DNA from: Bdellovibrionales bacterium
Lineage (GTDB): Bacteria > Bdellovibrionota > Bdellovibrionia > Bdellovibrionales > UBA1609
Length of the DNA: 64,000 bases
NCBI GenBank assembly: GCA_016716765.1
Contig: JADJVA010000020.1
Coordinates: 992,001 to 1,056,000 of the forward strand
Reading direction: 5' to 3'
Shown here: positions 45,499 through 54,534 of the stretch, piece by piece
How the letters are laid out: every line of letters starts with the position of its first letter
Position numbering within the stretch: the stretch's first letter is position 1
Notes under the pieces: model-generated
Databases searched by the model: none
The model's input: the letters and a program-made list of their open reading frames with translations, nothing else
Told to the model about the DNA's origin: nothing
Program-made: the position numbers and the translations under genes

Positions 45499-46366
45499 CT
45501 TTGTCTTTGCTCCTTCGCTTTCATGGGCCGCCGCTTGCTGCGGAGGAGGGGTTGCCGCGCCTGCGATCATCGCGGGAGACGATAAAGCTCAACTGACAAC
45601 CTCGTACTCATTTACAGAAGTCGCGATTGATAATGTCGACTCTCGCGGTATTTGGAGAAAATGGGACGAGCATCAGATGATACAGTCTTTCAGAATAGAA
45701 GGCGCTCATCTCATCTCCGATCGTTGGCAGACTGGATTCGCGCTGCCTCTCGTTCAGCGATCACGCATGAATCAAGATTTCTCAGGACTTGGGGATATCT
45801 CCACAACAATCGGCTACGAATATCTTCCAGATTGGGACTATAACCTGATCAGACCGAAAGGGATTGGCTATATTCAGCTGACACTTCCGACAGGCAAATC
45901 TCGCGCTGAATCGGAGGTCGGAGGCTTAGACAGTCGCGGCAATGGATTCTGGGCCCTCGGACTAGGAACTCTTCTCACGAAGGCCGTTGGCAAATACGAT
46001 CTTTTTAGCTCATTGGAAATTCATCGTTCGTTTTCAAAGAGTGTTTCTAATTCCCAAATCCAAGGCAGCCTTGTGCCAGGTTTTGGTGGAAATTTTGGAT
46101 TGGGGGGCGGGTACAATCTTCAATCCATTCGCATCGGAGGATCTCTCACATGGACCTATGAAGATCCCATTGATGTTCGAGGGAATACCGCATCCAAGGG
46201 TTTGCCCGAGAGACATACCACAGCACTCCTCTCTGCAAGCTATTTGACAAATGATGAGTGGGCCGGGAATTTGAGCTATTCAGACCAGACTCTTTTTGGG
46301 AGTCCCGTTAACACAAGCCTAGGGAAATCCGTTGTTTTGATGATTCAGAGGCGCTGGGGACGGTGA
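45470..46366 (+). CDS. Outer-membrane beta-barrel protein with an N-terminal Cys-Cys motif
   Basis: The 298-residue protein has a signal peptide (cleavage near SLSWA), the mature start AACCGGGVAAP and a barrel of alternating strands (TGFALPLVQRSRM, YIQLTLPTGKSRAES) ending SVVLMIQRRWGR. The pattern of a small transporter-like barrel near metal-binding and redoxin proteins suggests metal or electron-related export. It starts inside the lipoprotein gene, so the three are one operon. Confidence 0.7.
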   Translation: MKLWLLLFSNFVFAPSLSWAAACCGGGVAAPAIIAGDDKAQLTTSYSFTEVAIDNVDSRGIWRKWDEHQMIQSFRIEGAHLISDRWQTGFALPLVQRSRMNQDFSGLGDISTTIGYEYLPDWDYNLIRPKGIGYIQLTLPTGKSRAESEVGGLDSRGNGFWALGLGTLLTKAVGKYDLFSSLEIHRSFSKSVSNSQIQGSLVPGFGGNFGLGGGYNLQSIRIGGSLTWTYEDPIDVRGNTASKGLPERHTTALLSASYLTNDEWAGNLSYSDQTLFGSPVNTSLGKSVVLMIQRRWGR

Positions 46367-46466
46367 TCTCAATGAAAAACTCTGAATCTAAGCGGAGAAT
46401 AGTCCACTGCAATCATGATTGAGATCATGAATTTAAGAAGCATTTGGCCATTTAGGTATCTAGGCG

Positions 46467-47036
46467 CTATTTTAGTTTGATACCGACATCTTTCAGTTCG
46501 CCCTTAACTCCCCACATTTTTGTCAGCAAACGGGGAGCGTGAGAACCAATGTAGGCCATAATGAGAAATTTGATAAGGCGACCCAAAAAAATAACGGCAA
46601 CAAGCTGAAAGAGAGGAGTGTCCGCAAGGCTCGCCAGAATGATTGCTGGTTGCTGCACGAAGGGCGTGGCCGCTACAACGAAAACTAAAAGAAGACCGTA
46701 TTTTTCAAAAAATTCCAATGACCATTGCCATGCTTGAGTTTCATTGACCCCAGGATACATTTCAAGAATCAAAGGAAGCCCTTGGAGCTCGACCAGAGCG
46801 GCCAATACAAGCGCTCCAAGACTCGACCCCACAGCCACACTCAGAGCAAGAACAAACCAGCGCTTTGGAGTTAGCATGGAACTTGAAATCAAAATCCCAT
46901 CGTTTGGAATAACAATTACAATGTTGTCGAGGGCAGCAAGAAATCCTATGAAGGGCGGATACCAAGAACGGTCGACAAAACGCTGAAGCAACCGAATGTA
47001 GTCTCTCACTCTCTGATGAATTCTTTCTGAGATCAT
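46467..47036 (-). CDS. YqaA-like (SNARE-associated/VTT) membrane protein
   Basis: The 189-residue protein has four or five spans and the DedA/VTT-like features LAALDNIVIVIPNDGILI and a glycine-rich ALSVAVGSSLGALVLA. Members are integral proteins related to lipid scramblases or transporters. Its start overlaps the terC stop by four bases (ATGA). Confidence 0.8.
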   Translation of the reverse strand: MISERIHQRVRDYIRLLQRFVDRSWYPPFIGFLAALDNIVIVIPNDGILISSSMLTPKRWFVLALSVAVGSSLGALVLAALVELQGLPLILEMYPGVNETQAWQWSLEFFEKYGLLLVFVVAATPFVQQPAIILASLADTPLFQLVAVIFLGRLIKFLIMAYIGSHAPRLLTKMWGVKGELKDVGIKLK

Positions 47037-48010
47037 ATAAATGGATCCGTCTTCTCCCTATGCTTTGTCTCTATCCTTGCCACATACCACGAGCTGAGAG
47101 CCGCCGTTGTCAGGATGGAAAAAATAACAAGCAAAGAAATCCAGCTGGGAATTTTGAAGAAATCAACCAAAAGCATTTTAACACCTATAAATCCCAAAAT
47201 GGCGGCAAGACCCGGCTTCAGATAGCGCATTTTTCCAACCCAATCCGCAAGAACAAAATAAAGAGCCCTAAGACCCAAAATTGCTAGGATATTCGAGGCA
47301 AAGGCAACGAAGGCATCTTGTGTGACAGCAAATACTGCGGGAATGGAATCCACTGCGAAAACGAGATCAGTGGCTTCAATCACAACAAGCGCGAGGAAAA
47401 GCGGTGTGGCCTTTCGTACACCGTTTTCCAAAACAAAGAAATGACCTCCACTTGATTTGTCGGTCGTGGGAAGAATTTTTTTCAAGAGGCGAATCGACCA
47501 ATCCTTCTTAACATCAACTCTTTCATCGGTTTCACGCAAAAATTTAATTGCTGTGACAACAAGAATGAGTCCAAAAATATAAAGAACCCAATGAAACGAA
47601 TGGAGCAGATGAGCACCCAAAAGAATAAATACAGCTCGCAGTACGATAGCGCCCAAGACACCATAAAAAAGGACTCGATGTTGATGAACTTCAGGGATTC
47701 GGAAGGAGCTGAAAATGAGTAAAATCACGAAGAGATTATCAACGCTCAGGCTCTTTTCCACCAGATAGCCCGTCAAGAATTCGAGCCCAAGTTCAGCCCC
47801 AAATGACACCGCAAACCAGGCATTGAAACAGATTGCAATCGCTATCCAGATTCCACTTTCAATCAAAGCTGTCTTCGTCTGAATCTTTTTATTTCCACGC
47901 CCAAATAGACTTAAATCAATGACCAACAACACAAGAACGCCAAGGGTAAATGCGACCCAAAGCCATGATGGTGCAGCGGAAACTTCGGAGGCGAATCCCG
48001 ACATTCTCAA
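47033..48010 (-). CDS. TerC/Alx-family membrane protein (copy 2)
   Basis: This 325-residue protein is a paralogue of the protein at 29540-30553: EFLTGYLVEKSLSVDNLFVI and VVIEATDLVFAVDSIPAVFAV. About nine spans are visible. It lies between the YqaA-like and YqhA-like genes, with a 9-bp gap upstream, so all three are one operon. Metal (Mn2+) export is the likely family role. Confidence 0.92.
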   Translation of the reverse strand: MRMSGFASEVSAAPSWLWVAFTLGVLVLLVIDLSLFGRGNKKIQTKTALIESGIWIAIAICFNAWFAVSFGAELGLEFLTGYLVEKSLSVDNLFVILLIFSSFRIPEVHQHRVLFYGVLGAIVLRAVFILLGAHLLHSFHWVLYIFGLILVVTAIKFLRETDERVDVKKDWSIRLLKKILPTTDKSSGGHFFVLENGVRKATPLFLALVVIEATDLVFAVDSIPAVFAVTQDAFVAFASNILAILGLRALYFVLADWVGKMRYLKPGLAAILGFIGVKMLLVDFFKIPSWISLLVIFSILTTAALSSWYVARIETKHREKTDPFI

Positions 48011-48019
48011 CCCCCCTTT

Positions 48020-48568
48020 TTAGGAATGCTTTATTTTCGTGGAACCGCCTTCAGCTAAATGAAGTACCCTTTCAGTGTAGGCAAGCGCGAGAGTGGAAAA
48101 TAGAAACACGACATGGATAATAATTTGCCATTTTATCTGATCTGTATCTTTCTTGCCAATGTCGACAAATGATTTCAGAAGATGGATTCCGGAGATACCG
48201 ACCAAAGCTCCAGCCAATTTCACCTTCAGAGTTCCAGCGTTGATTTTTTCCAGCCAGTCAGGACGGTCCTCATGATTTTCCAGATGGATACGACTGACGA
48301 ATGTTGCATACCCACCAATGATGACCATAATAAGCAGGTTCAAAACCATCGCAATATCCACTAGGGTTAATATTCCAAGCATGAGAACTTCTTCCGTAAC
48401 TGAATTTACATTCACGCAGAGGTGTACAAGCTCGACCAGAAATTTATAGGTATAAAGAACGGACCCTACGATAAGACCGCCATAAATGGGCGCCTGTATC
48501 CATCTGCTGGAAAAAATGACAATTTCGAAAATATTCTCTAACTTCTTCAAGGTTGTCCCCCAATTCAA
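48020..48568 (-). CDS. YqhA/UPF0114-family membrane protein
   Basis: The 182-residue protein matches UPF0114: FEIVIFSSRWIQAPIYGGLI, then LVDIAMVLNLLIMVIIGGY with SRIHLENHEDRPDWL. Three or four spans. Function unknown. It is the first gene of the yqhA-terC-yqaA operon; two palindromes lie directly upstream. Confidence 0.88.
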   Translation of the reverse strand: MNWGTTLKKLENIFEIVIFSSRWIQAPIYGGLIVGSVLYTYKFLVELVHLCVNVNSVTEEVLMLGILTLVDIAMVLNLLIMVIIGGYATFVSRIHLENHEDRPDWLEKINAGTLKVKLAGALVGISGIHLLKSFVDIGKKDTDQIKWQIIIHVVFLFSTLALAYTERVLHLAEGGSTKIKHS

Positions 48569-48604
48569 AAAACGTGACTCTAACGAATTTACTCTATTAT
48601 TAAA

Positions 48605-48635
48605 ATTAGATAAATCTAATACGACGCTTCGTATT
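48605..48635. promoter_or_regulatory. Two overlapping palindromes between the LysR gene and yqhA
   Basis: ATTAGATaaATCTAAT (48605-48620) and AATACGAcgctTCGTATT (48618-48635) have perfect seven-base arms and share three bases. They lie in a 74-bp gap after the regulator stop. They may be operator sites for the upstream LysR protein or a terminator-like structure; no T-run follows. Confidence 0.5.
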
Positions 48636-48642
48636 AACCGAA

Positions 48643-49530
48643 CTAATACAATGTGAAGCTTTTTACGAGCTTTGCAGCGATCGGATTTTCAAGTTTCCTT
48701 TGAGCTGAAACAAGCCACACTTCTTCGTAGACACCCTTTAACGTCCCAATCCGCTGAAGAGCTCCCGCTTGAACTAAATTCTCTGTCGATACCTCGGAAA
48801 GGGGCGCAAGCCCGATCCCCTGTTTTGCGAATAATATTTGCAAGCTCGTGTCTTGAGTCTCAGCGACAGGAATGATGGAAATATTTTGGAGCCTAAAATA
48901 GTGATTAAGATCATGTCTGAGCTTGCTGTGTGCCGTTGGAAGCACAAAGGGTTTTTCGTTGAGAGAATGCGGAAAGGATCTCTTGAGTGTGCGAAAAGTT
49001 GCGGCACCAAATATAGCTACAGGTAGCTTTGCCACAGATTTGGAAAAAACTTGCCTTTGCTCCAAGGCTGGCGGCGGAAAATTAGATAGAATGAGGTCGA
49101 GCTTATGGTTGTAAAGCTCACGAAAAAGCTCATCACCTTTTCCCTCTAAAATGGACACCGTGCACGATGGAGATATTTTATAAGCCTCTTTCACTAAAGA
49201 AAGGATGACACTTTTTGGTACGCTATCAAGCGCGCCAACCTGAAGGTGGATCTGATTGCCAATGCTCCGATCCTTGAGAACCTCAATCATCTCGTCGCCA
49301 AGTCTGAAAATCTCGTTGGCATAGTCAAGAGCGGCTTTCCCAGCGTCAGTGAGGATCATTCTTCGATTGCGACGCTCAAACAGAGATTTTCCAAGCATTT
49401 CTTCGAGCTGCTTGAGTTGGGTACTAAGAGTCGGTTGACCCAAGCGGAGCCTTTCGGCGGCCTTTGCAATTCCACCCTCCGTTGCAATCATTCGGAAATA
49501 GTAAAGGTGATGATAGTTCAACCACTGCAT
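48643..49530 (-). CDS. LysR-family regulator, NhaR-like (copy 2)
   Basis: The 295-residue protein starts MQWLNYHHLYYFRMIATEGG and has the HTH AKAAERLRLGQPTLSTQLKQ. It is a close paralogue of the regulator at 30681-31565. It is upstream of and in the same direction as yqhA-terC-yqaA and probably controls them. The perfect palindrome TTTGTTTAAACAAA lies just upstream of its start, near 49566-49579. Confidence 0.9.
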   Translation of the reverse strand: MQWLNYHHLYYFRMIATEGGIAKAAERLRLGQPTLSTQLKQLEEMLGKSLFERRNRRMILTDAGKAALDYANEIFRLGDEMIEVLKDRSIGNQIHLQVGALDSVPKSVILSLVKEAYKISPSCTVSILEGKGDELFRELYNHKLDLILSNFPPPALEQRQVFSKSVAKLPVAIFGAATFRTLKRSFPHSLNEKPFVLPTAHSKLRHDLNHYFRLQNISIIPVAETQDTSLQILFAKQGIGLAPLSEVSTENLVQAGALQRIGTLKGVYEEVWLVSAQRKLENPIAAKLVKSFTLY

Positions 49531-49656
49531 CGCTCAAACTCCGATAGGAATATAAATTTAATAATTTGTTTAAACAAAACTATATGATCGAATTTATCGT
49601 CTTTTAATAAGTTTTCGTCAAGGCTATACTGGCTGTATTCTTGGAGGTGCTCTTTT

Positions 49657-50565
49657 ATGGCTTGGGCAAAAAGAATTGGTTTGTTTTTAGGTGTGAACCT
49701 GCTCGTGATGGTCACCATTTCTCTCATTTTGAATTTGTTGGGAGTCAAACCGTATTTAACCCAATATGGCCTCGACTTCCAATCGCTCATGATCTTCTGC
49801 CTTGTGTGGGGCATGGGTGGAGCCTTCATTTCACTGGCGCTTTCTCGAATCATGGCTAAGTGGATGATGGGTGTTCAAATTATCGATCCTGACACAAGAG
49901 ATTTCGATCAGCGAGAACTCCTTCAAATGGTCCACGACCTCGCAAAATCGGCCCATTTGCCGGCTATGCCTCAAGTTGGAATCTTTGACTCTCCGGAAGT
50001 GAACGCATTCGCTACGGGACCAACCAAATCACGATCTCTTGTCGCTGTCTCCACTGGGCTGCTTCAAAGCATGAAGCGAGAGGAGATCAAGGGCGTTTTG
50101 GGGCATGAAATCGCCCATATTGCCAATGGCGATATGGTAACTATGACGTTGATCCAGGGCGTAGTGAATGCCTTTGTGATGTTCCTTGCGCGCGCGATCG
50201 CTTTTGCTCTCGTCATGGCTGGCAACAAGACTGAGGACAGGGAGGGCTCTGGTGCCCCGATAGCCTACTATGTGATTCAGTTTATTTTGGAGATTGTTTT
50301 CATGATTCTCGGTTCAATGGTGGTCGCCTGGTTTTCTCGTTATCGGGAGTTTCGGGCAGATAAAGGAGGTGCTCGTTTGGCGGGCCGTCAAAATATGATA
50401 CAGGCGCTTCAAAGTTTGCAGCGAAACTTCGAGGAGATCGACCCAGCCGCTCAACCATCTATTCAAGCCCTTAAAATATCAAGTCGGCCAGGTGGAATTA
50501 TGCGACTCTTCTCAACCCATCCGCCGCTGGAGGAAAGAATCGAACGTTTGAGAACAGCTGTCTAG
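49657..50565 (+). CDS. htpX: HtpX-family membrane zinc metalloprotease
   Basis: The 302-residue M48 peptidase has two N-terminal spans, the zinc motif HEIAH at 150-154, a further pair of spans after it, and the third ligand Glu in RYREFRADKGGARLAG. It degrades damaged membrane proteins in the inner membrane. TTGGAGG precedes the ATG. The length is normal. Confidence 0.95.
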   Translation: MAWAKRIGLFLGVNLLVMVTISLILNLLGVKPYLTQYGLDFQSLMIFCLVWGMGGAFISLALSRIMAKWMMGVQIIDPDTRDFDQRELLQMVHDLAKSAHLPAMPQVGIFDSPEVNAFATGPTKSRSLVAVSTGLLQSMKREEIKGVLGHEIAHIANGDMVTMTLIQGVVNAFVMFLARAIAFALVMAGNKTEDREGSGAPIAYYVIQFILEIVFMILGSMVVAWFSRYREFRADKGGARLAGRQNMIQALQSLQRNFEEIDPAAQPSIQALKISSRPGGIMRLFSTHPPLEERIERLRTAV

Positions 50566-50639
50566 ACAAAATAGCCCTAGATCGATCAATCGAATGTGGT
50601 CTATAAAGTGAACGCAAACAAAAACGCGGAGGAAGGACA

Positions 50640-50915
50640 ATGAACTGCCCAAATTGCAAGGAAGTTAGGCTGGTGATGTCAGAGCGACAAGGGATTGAAA
50701 TTGACTACTGCCCCGAATGTCGTGGTGTATGGCTAGATCGTGGTGAACTTGACAAGCTTATCGAACGGGCGATTCCGGCCAATCCCATGCCCATCATTCA
50801 GGACTCGCCAAAGAAAAGTTATTACAGAAGAGACGACGACGACCGCGACCACGGCCATAAAAATGAGCATTACTATAAAAAGAAAAAATCCTTTCTTTCT
50901 GACATATTTGATTGA
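50640..50915 (+). CDS. Small zinc-ribbon (zf-TFIIB) protein
   Basis: CPNC (residues 3-6) and CPEC (about 25-28) form a zinc ribbon, followed by RGVWLDRGELDKLI, the standard family pattern. The rest is a His/Asp/Lys-rich tail (DDDDRDHGHKNEHYYKKKK) of low complexity. It follows htpX by about 75 bp, with GGAGG upstream. Role unknown. Confidence 0.88.
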   Translation: MNCPNCKEVRLVMSERQGIEIDYCPECRGVWLDRGELDKLIERAIPANPMPIIQDSPKKSYYRRDDDDRDHGHKNEHYYKKKKSFLSDIFD

Positions 50916-50963
50916 ACTCAGCTGTTGACTAGGCTTGGCATTTAGTTGATTTTCAAGGGAGAT

Positions 50964-51584
50964 ATGGCCATTGAAAGTAGACAAAACCAAATCATACAAG
51001 AATTGAAGGAAGGAAATAAAAGATTTCTTGAAGGAAGATCACTCCAGACCTCAAAATCTTCGTTAAGAAAACTCAAAGAGTTTGCAATATCTGGCCAATC
51101 GCCAAAAGTGATCGTTTTGTGCTGCTCTGACTCTCGAGCCCCTGTGGAGATGATTTTCGATCAAGACATCGGAGATTTATTCGTCATCCGTGTGGCGGGC
51201 AATGTAGTGGCGCCATCCCTCATTGGAAGTGTGGAATTTGCGGCCAGCACATTTAAAACAAATCTAGTCTTGGTGATGGGACATACTCAATGTGGAGCAG
51301 TCACTGCAACACTCAAGCATATTGAAAGTTCCCTGGCGTCTTCTTCCGATAACATTCAGGATATTGTCAGTCGGATTCGACCTCACATATATCCTATTTC
51401 ACAAATTTCGGGGATTTCACCTGAAGAAAAATTGAATCGCGCCATCGAGGCAAATGTGCGAGCTTCTGTCAGTCAACTATCGAATTCGAGCCGTTTGATC
51501 GAGGAACTTGTTTATAAAAATCAGCTCAAAATTTGGGGCGTTGTATTGAATCTTGCTTCGGGCCGGGTGGACTTTCTGAAGTGA
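50964..51584 (+). CDS. Beta-class carbonic anhydrase
   Basis: The zinc ligands are Cys54, His107 and Cys110 (CCSDSR and GHTQCGAV), with the Asp56/Arg58 dyad. The 206-residue protein converts CO2 and bicarbonate. VIRVAGNVVAPSLIGSVEFA is typical. The ATG at 50964 has AAGG upstream; a TTG at 50946 is in frame. A strong hairpin follows the stop. Confidence 0.95.
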   Translation: MAIESRQNQIIQELKEGNKRFLEGRSLQTSKSSLRKLKEFAISGQSPKVIVLCCSDSRAPVEMIFDQDIGDLFVIRVAGNVVAPSLIGSVEFAASTFKTNLVLVMGHTQCGAVTATLKHIESSLASSSDNIQDIVSRIRPHIYPISQISGISPEEKLNRAIEANVRASVSQLSNSSRLIEELVYKNQLKIWGVVLNLASGRVDFLK

Positions 51585-51587
51585 GCG

Positions 51588-51652
51588 CCGAGACGGCAAC
51601 CGAGCGATGGTCTTTACTCGGAGCCGTCGGAGACAATCCCCTTAGATCTAAG
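51588..51652. terminator. Hairpin after the carbonic anhydrase gene and a 12-bp palindrome
   Basis: CCGAGACGGCAACCGAG pairs with CTCGGAGCCGTCGG (51588-51630) with small bulges. No T-run follows, so an intrinsic terminator is uncertain. A perfect palindrome CTTAGATCTAAG (51641-51652) comes next and may be an operator for the kinase gene. Confidence 0.45.
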
Positions 51653-51801
51653 AAAAGCAGTGCACATCCTTAGGGCCAAAATGACCCATTTTAAGACTGG
51701 ACTCAGCCGCCCACAATTACCGTCCGACAAATTAAGTGGGTATTTACGCATTGAACGAAACAGAAAGAACTAAGGACACTTAGCAAAATTCAGGAGACCA
51801 T

Positions 51802-53388
51802 TTGTCCTCTTCAGGCGGATCGAAAAATTCTCATTCCCCAAAATCAAGTGCACATTTCGATGCTATCATTTCATCGCTTGTCACAGGCTTTGTCCTCCAT
51901 GACAGCAGGGGCGGTATCATCGACTTCAATCCTGCAGCTCTTGAAATACTAGGCCTCACCTCGGATCAGTTACTGGGTCGAACTTCCATGGATCCCAGAT
52001 GGAAATCCATTCGTCAGGATGGCTCCCCTTTCCCGGGAAACGAGCACCCCGCAATGCTGGCTCTAAAAACGGGCCAAAACCAAAAAAATGTCATTATGGG
52101 AATAGAACAGCCCAATTCTGCGAGACGATGGATAAAAATAAATGCGGTTCCGCTCTTCTCTCAAAGAAATTCATCGGAGCGGGGACCCGATCAAGTGATT
52201 TCGACATTCAATGACGTGACCGAGTTGGTAAACTTGAACCAAGCCCTTACCAAACTTAAAGAACGCCATGAAGTCGCTGTTCGATCCGTAACATTTTGCC
52301 TCTGGGAATGGGATTTAAAAACGGGAACTATCGTCTGGGATAAGAACATGTACGACCTCATGGAAATCGAGTGTGACAAGTTTTCTCCAGATTACGACAC
52401 TTTTTTCAGATCGATTCTTCCGGAAGATTCTGAAAAAATAAAAAGTGTTATGTCACTCGCCTTCTCCAAAAAAGAACCAAATGTCCGATCGGTATTTAGA
52501 ATTAGAACAAAAGCTGGAAGAATTAAGTATATCGAGTTCTACGCGGAGTGTTTTTATGACAACGAAGGAAAGATTGTACGGGTCCTAGGAAGTGATTGGG
52601 ACGTCAGTAACTCTATCCAACAACAGCTCGAAAACGAAACCCAACGCACACGCCTCAAAGAGGCCTCAAAAATGGCCACATTGGGACAAATGGCGGGCGG
52701 AATCGCACATGAAATCAATAATCCATTGGCTATTATTCAAGGGCTATCCTCTCGGATTCATAAAATACTCACTCGAAATTCAATTGGTCCACTGGAACCA
52801 AAAGCCTCAGCAGAAGCCTTTAAGCACCTTGATACAATTATGTCTACTTGTGACAGAATTTCGCAAATCATTAAGGGTCTCAAGTCATTCTCGCGAAACG
52901 CAGACCGGGACCCTTTCGCGTTGACACCCTTAAAAGATACACTGAACGAAACCATTGAGCTCTGCAGAGAGAGATTTCATCTCTCCGGGATTGTCTTCAA
53001 AATTGCAACCATTCCAGATGTCAACATAAGCACACGCTCGTGCCAGATTTCTCAGGTCCTCTTGAACTTACTGAGTAACTCATACGACGCGACAAAAGAT
53101 CAGAAGGAAAAGTGGATCGAATTGGGCATTTTGCGAGTCAACGAGTATCTGATTGATCTCAGCATCACTGACAGTGGTCATGGGATTCCAAAGGAAATTG
53201 CAGAAAAAATAATGAGCCCATTCTTTACCACCAAGCCAGTCGGAAAAGGTACGGGACTTGGCCTAAGCATTTCAAAAGAGATTATTGAAGGCCACTCTGG
53301 AACCCTCTCTCTTGATGATTCGTCACCTCACACGAGATTCGTGATTCGTCTTCCACTTGCCTCCGAATCACAAAAGATATCGGCATAA
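51802..53388 (+). CDS. Cytoplasmic PAS-PAS sensor histidine kinase
   Basis: The 528-residue protein starts with TTG (51802) after a good AGGAG site. It has two PAS-like domains (about 20-140 and 165-275), no membrane span, a HisKA domain with His303 in GGIAHEINNPL, N-box LLNLLSNSYDA and G-boxes DSGHGIP and GTGLGLSISKEI. No response regulator is next to it, so it is an orphan here. Confidence 0.9.
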   Translation: MSSSGGSKNSHSPKSSAHFDAIISSLVTGFVLHDSRGGIIDFNPAALEILGLTSDQLLGRTSMDPRWKSIRQDGSPFPGNEHPAMLALKTGQNQKNVIMGIEQPNSARRWIKINAVPLFSQRNSSERGPDQVISTFNDVTELVNLNQALTKLKERHEVAVRSVTFCLWEWDLKTGTIVWDKNMYDLMEIECDKFSPDYDTFFRSILPEDSEKIKSVMSLAFSKKEPNVRSVFRIRTKAGRIKYIEFYAECFYDNEGKIVRVLGSDWDVSNSIQQQLENETQRTRLKEASKMATLGQMAGGIAHEINNPLAIIQGLSSRIHKILTRNSIGPLEPKASAEAFKHLDTIMSTCDRISQIIKGLKSFSRNADRDPFALTPLKDTLNETIELCRERFHLSGIVFKIATIPDVNISTRSCQISQVLLNLLSNSYDATKDQKEKWIELGILRVNEYLIDLSITDSGHGIPKEIAEKIMSPFFTTKPVGKGTGLGLSISKEIIEGHSGTLSLDDSSPHTRFVIRLPLASESQKISA

Positions 53389-53511
53389 TATGAGCCGACA
53401 TCAATCGGCCTTCTCTTCTTCTTTCAGGTCAAATCACAATAATGCAGATCTCCCTTGCATTTTATTAGATATTTTTTGAATATAGTCGTTCCCTTTTCAA
53501 GGAGTCTCATT

Positions 53512-54534
53512 TTGAATAATTACTATAAGCTCTCCTTATCTCTATTTATTCTTCTTTCTTTTCTTTCTTCAGGGGCGACAGGTAATCGGCCCATAAAAGT
53601 TGGATCTTCTCCAGTTGTCAGCAGTGTCGGGATCTATATCGCTATGGATAAAGGATATTTTAAAGATGAAGGACTCGATGTAAATGTCACTGACTTTAAA
53701 AACTCCGGAGCCCCCATGACTCTTCTACTCGCCAAGGGAGAGTTAGATGTCGGAGCGGGAAATCTGACTTCTGGCCTCTTTAATGCGATGACAGAGGGAC
53801 AACAGTTCAAGCTCGTCGCTGATAAAGGTCATTTGGCATTAGACCGCGACTACATAGGTCTCCTCGTTCGTGAAGATCATCTTGCCAATGGACGATATAA
53901 GAATTTCGGAGATCTAAAGGGATTCAAGATGGGTCTTACTGCTTTGGACGGAGTATCCCAACAAATAATCGCCGAAAGATTTCTTGCAAAAGCAGGCCTT
54001 ACGGCCAAAGACGTAACTTTCGTTAAGCTTTCCTATGCCGAAATGAATGTTGCGCTCAGAACAAAACAAATCGACGCTTGCATTCAATTAGAACCATTCC
54101 TGACTCAAGCAGAAAAAGATGGCATCGGAAAAAGAGTGGTGGGCGGGGTGGAAGTGCACCCTCGTCAACAAAGTGCAGCTATTTTCTTTTCTCCCAATTT
54201 TATTTCTGAACGCCCTGCTGATGGAATTAAATTTATGAAGGCATATTTGCGAGGGGTTCGACTTTACAACAAGTCAATTGAAAACAAGTCTTTTGATAAG
54301 GATCTCCTTGTATCCCTGAAAAAACACATTCCGGTCGGTCAAGATACCTTATGGACTGAAATGCGACCCGTCGGATTAAATAACAATGGTCTTCTCGACT
54401 TAACCTCACTTCAACAGGATTTGGAATGGTATCGGAATAGGAAATACTTAACTAAGCCTCTCAAAGTCGAGGAAGTTGTAGAATTAGAATTTGCAAATCA
54501 AGCGACCACACTTTTAGACAATGCCACCAATTGA
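53512..54534 (+). CDS. ABC transporter substrate-binding protein, NMT1/SsuA-like
   Basis: The TTG start at 53512 follows AAGGAG by seven bases; the longer ATG frame at 53455 lacks a site. A signal peptide precedes VGSSPVVSSVGIYIAMDKGYF, LAKGELDVGAGNLTSGL and DACIQLEPFLTQAEKDG, the pattern of nitrate/sulfonate/thiamine-precursor binding proteins. The ligand cannot be read. It overlaps the ATPase gene by 14 bases. Confidence 0.9.
   Translation: MNNYYKLSLSLFILLSFLSSGATGNRPIKVGSSPVVSSVGIYIAMDKGYFKDEGLDVNVTDFKNSGAPMTLLLAKGELDVGAGNLTSGLFNAMTEGQQFKLVADKGHLALDRDYIGLLVREDHLANGRYKNFGDLKGFKMGLTALDGVSQQIIAERFLAKAGLTAKDVTFVKLSYAEMNVALRTKQIDACIQLEPFLTQAEKDGIGKRVVGGVEVHPRQQSAAIFFSPNFISERPADGIKFMKAYLRGVRLYNKSIENKSFDKDLLVSLKKHIPVGQDTLWTEMRPVGLNNNGLLDLTSLQQDLEWYRNRKYLTKPLKVEEVVELEFANQATTLLDNATN

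Noticed and set aside
53389..53511. Possible riboswitch before the NMT1/SsuA-like transporter
   Set aside because: No TPP, SAM or cobalamin riboswitch core could be recognised in the 123-bp leader.
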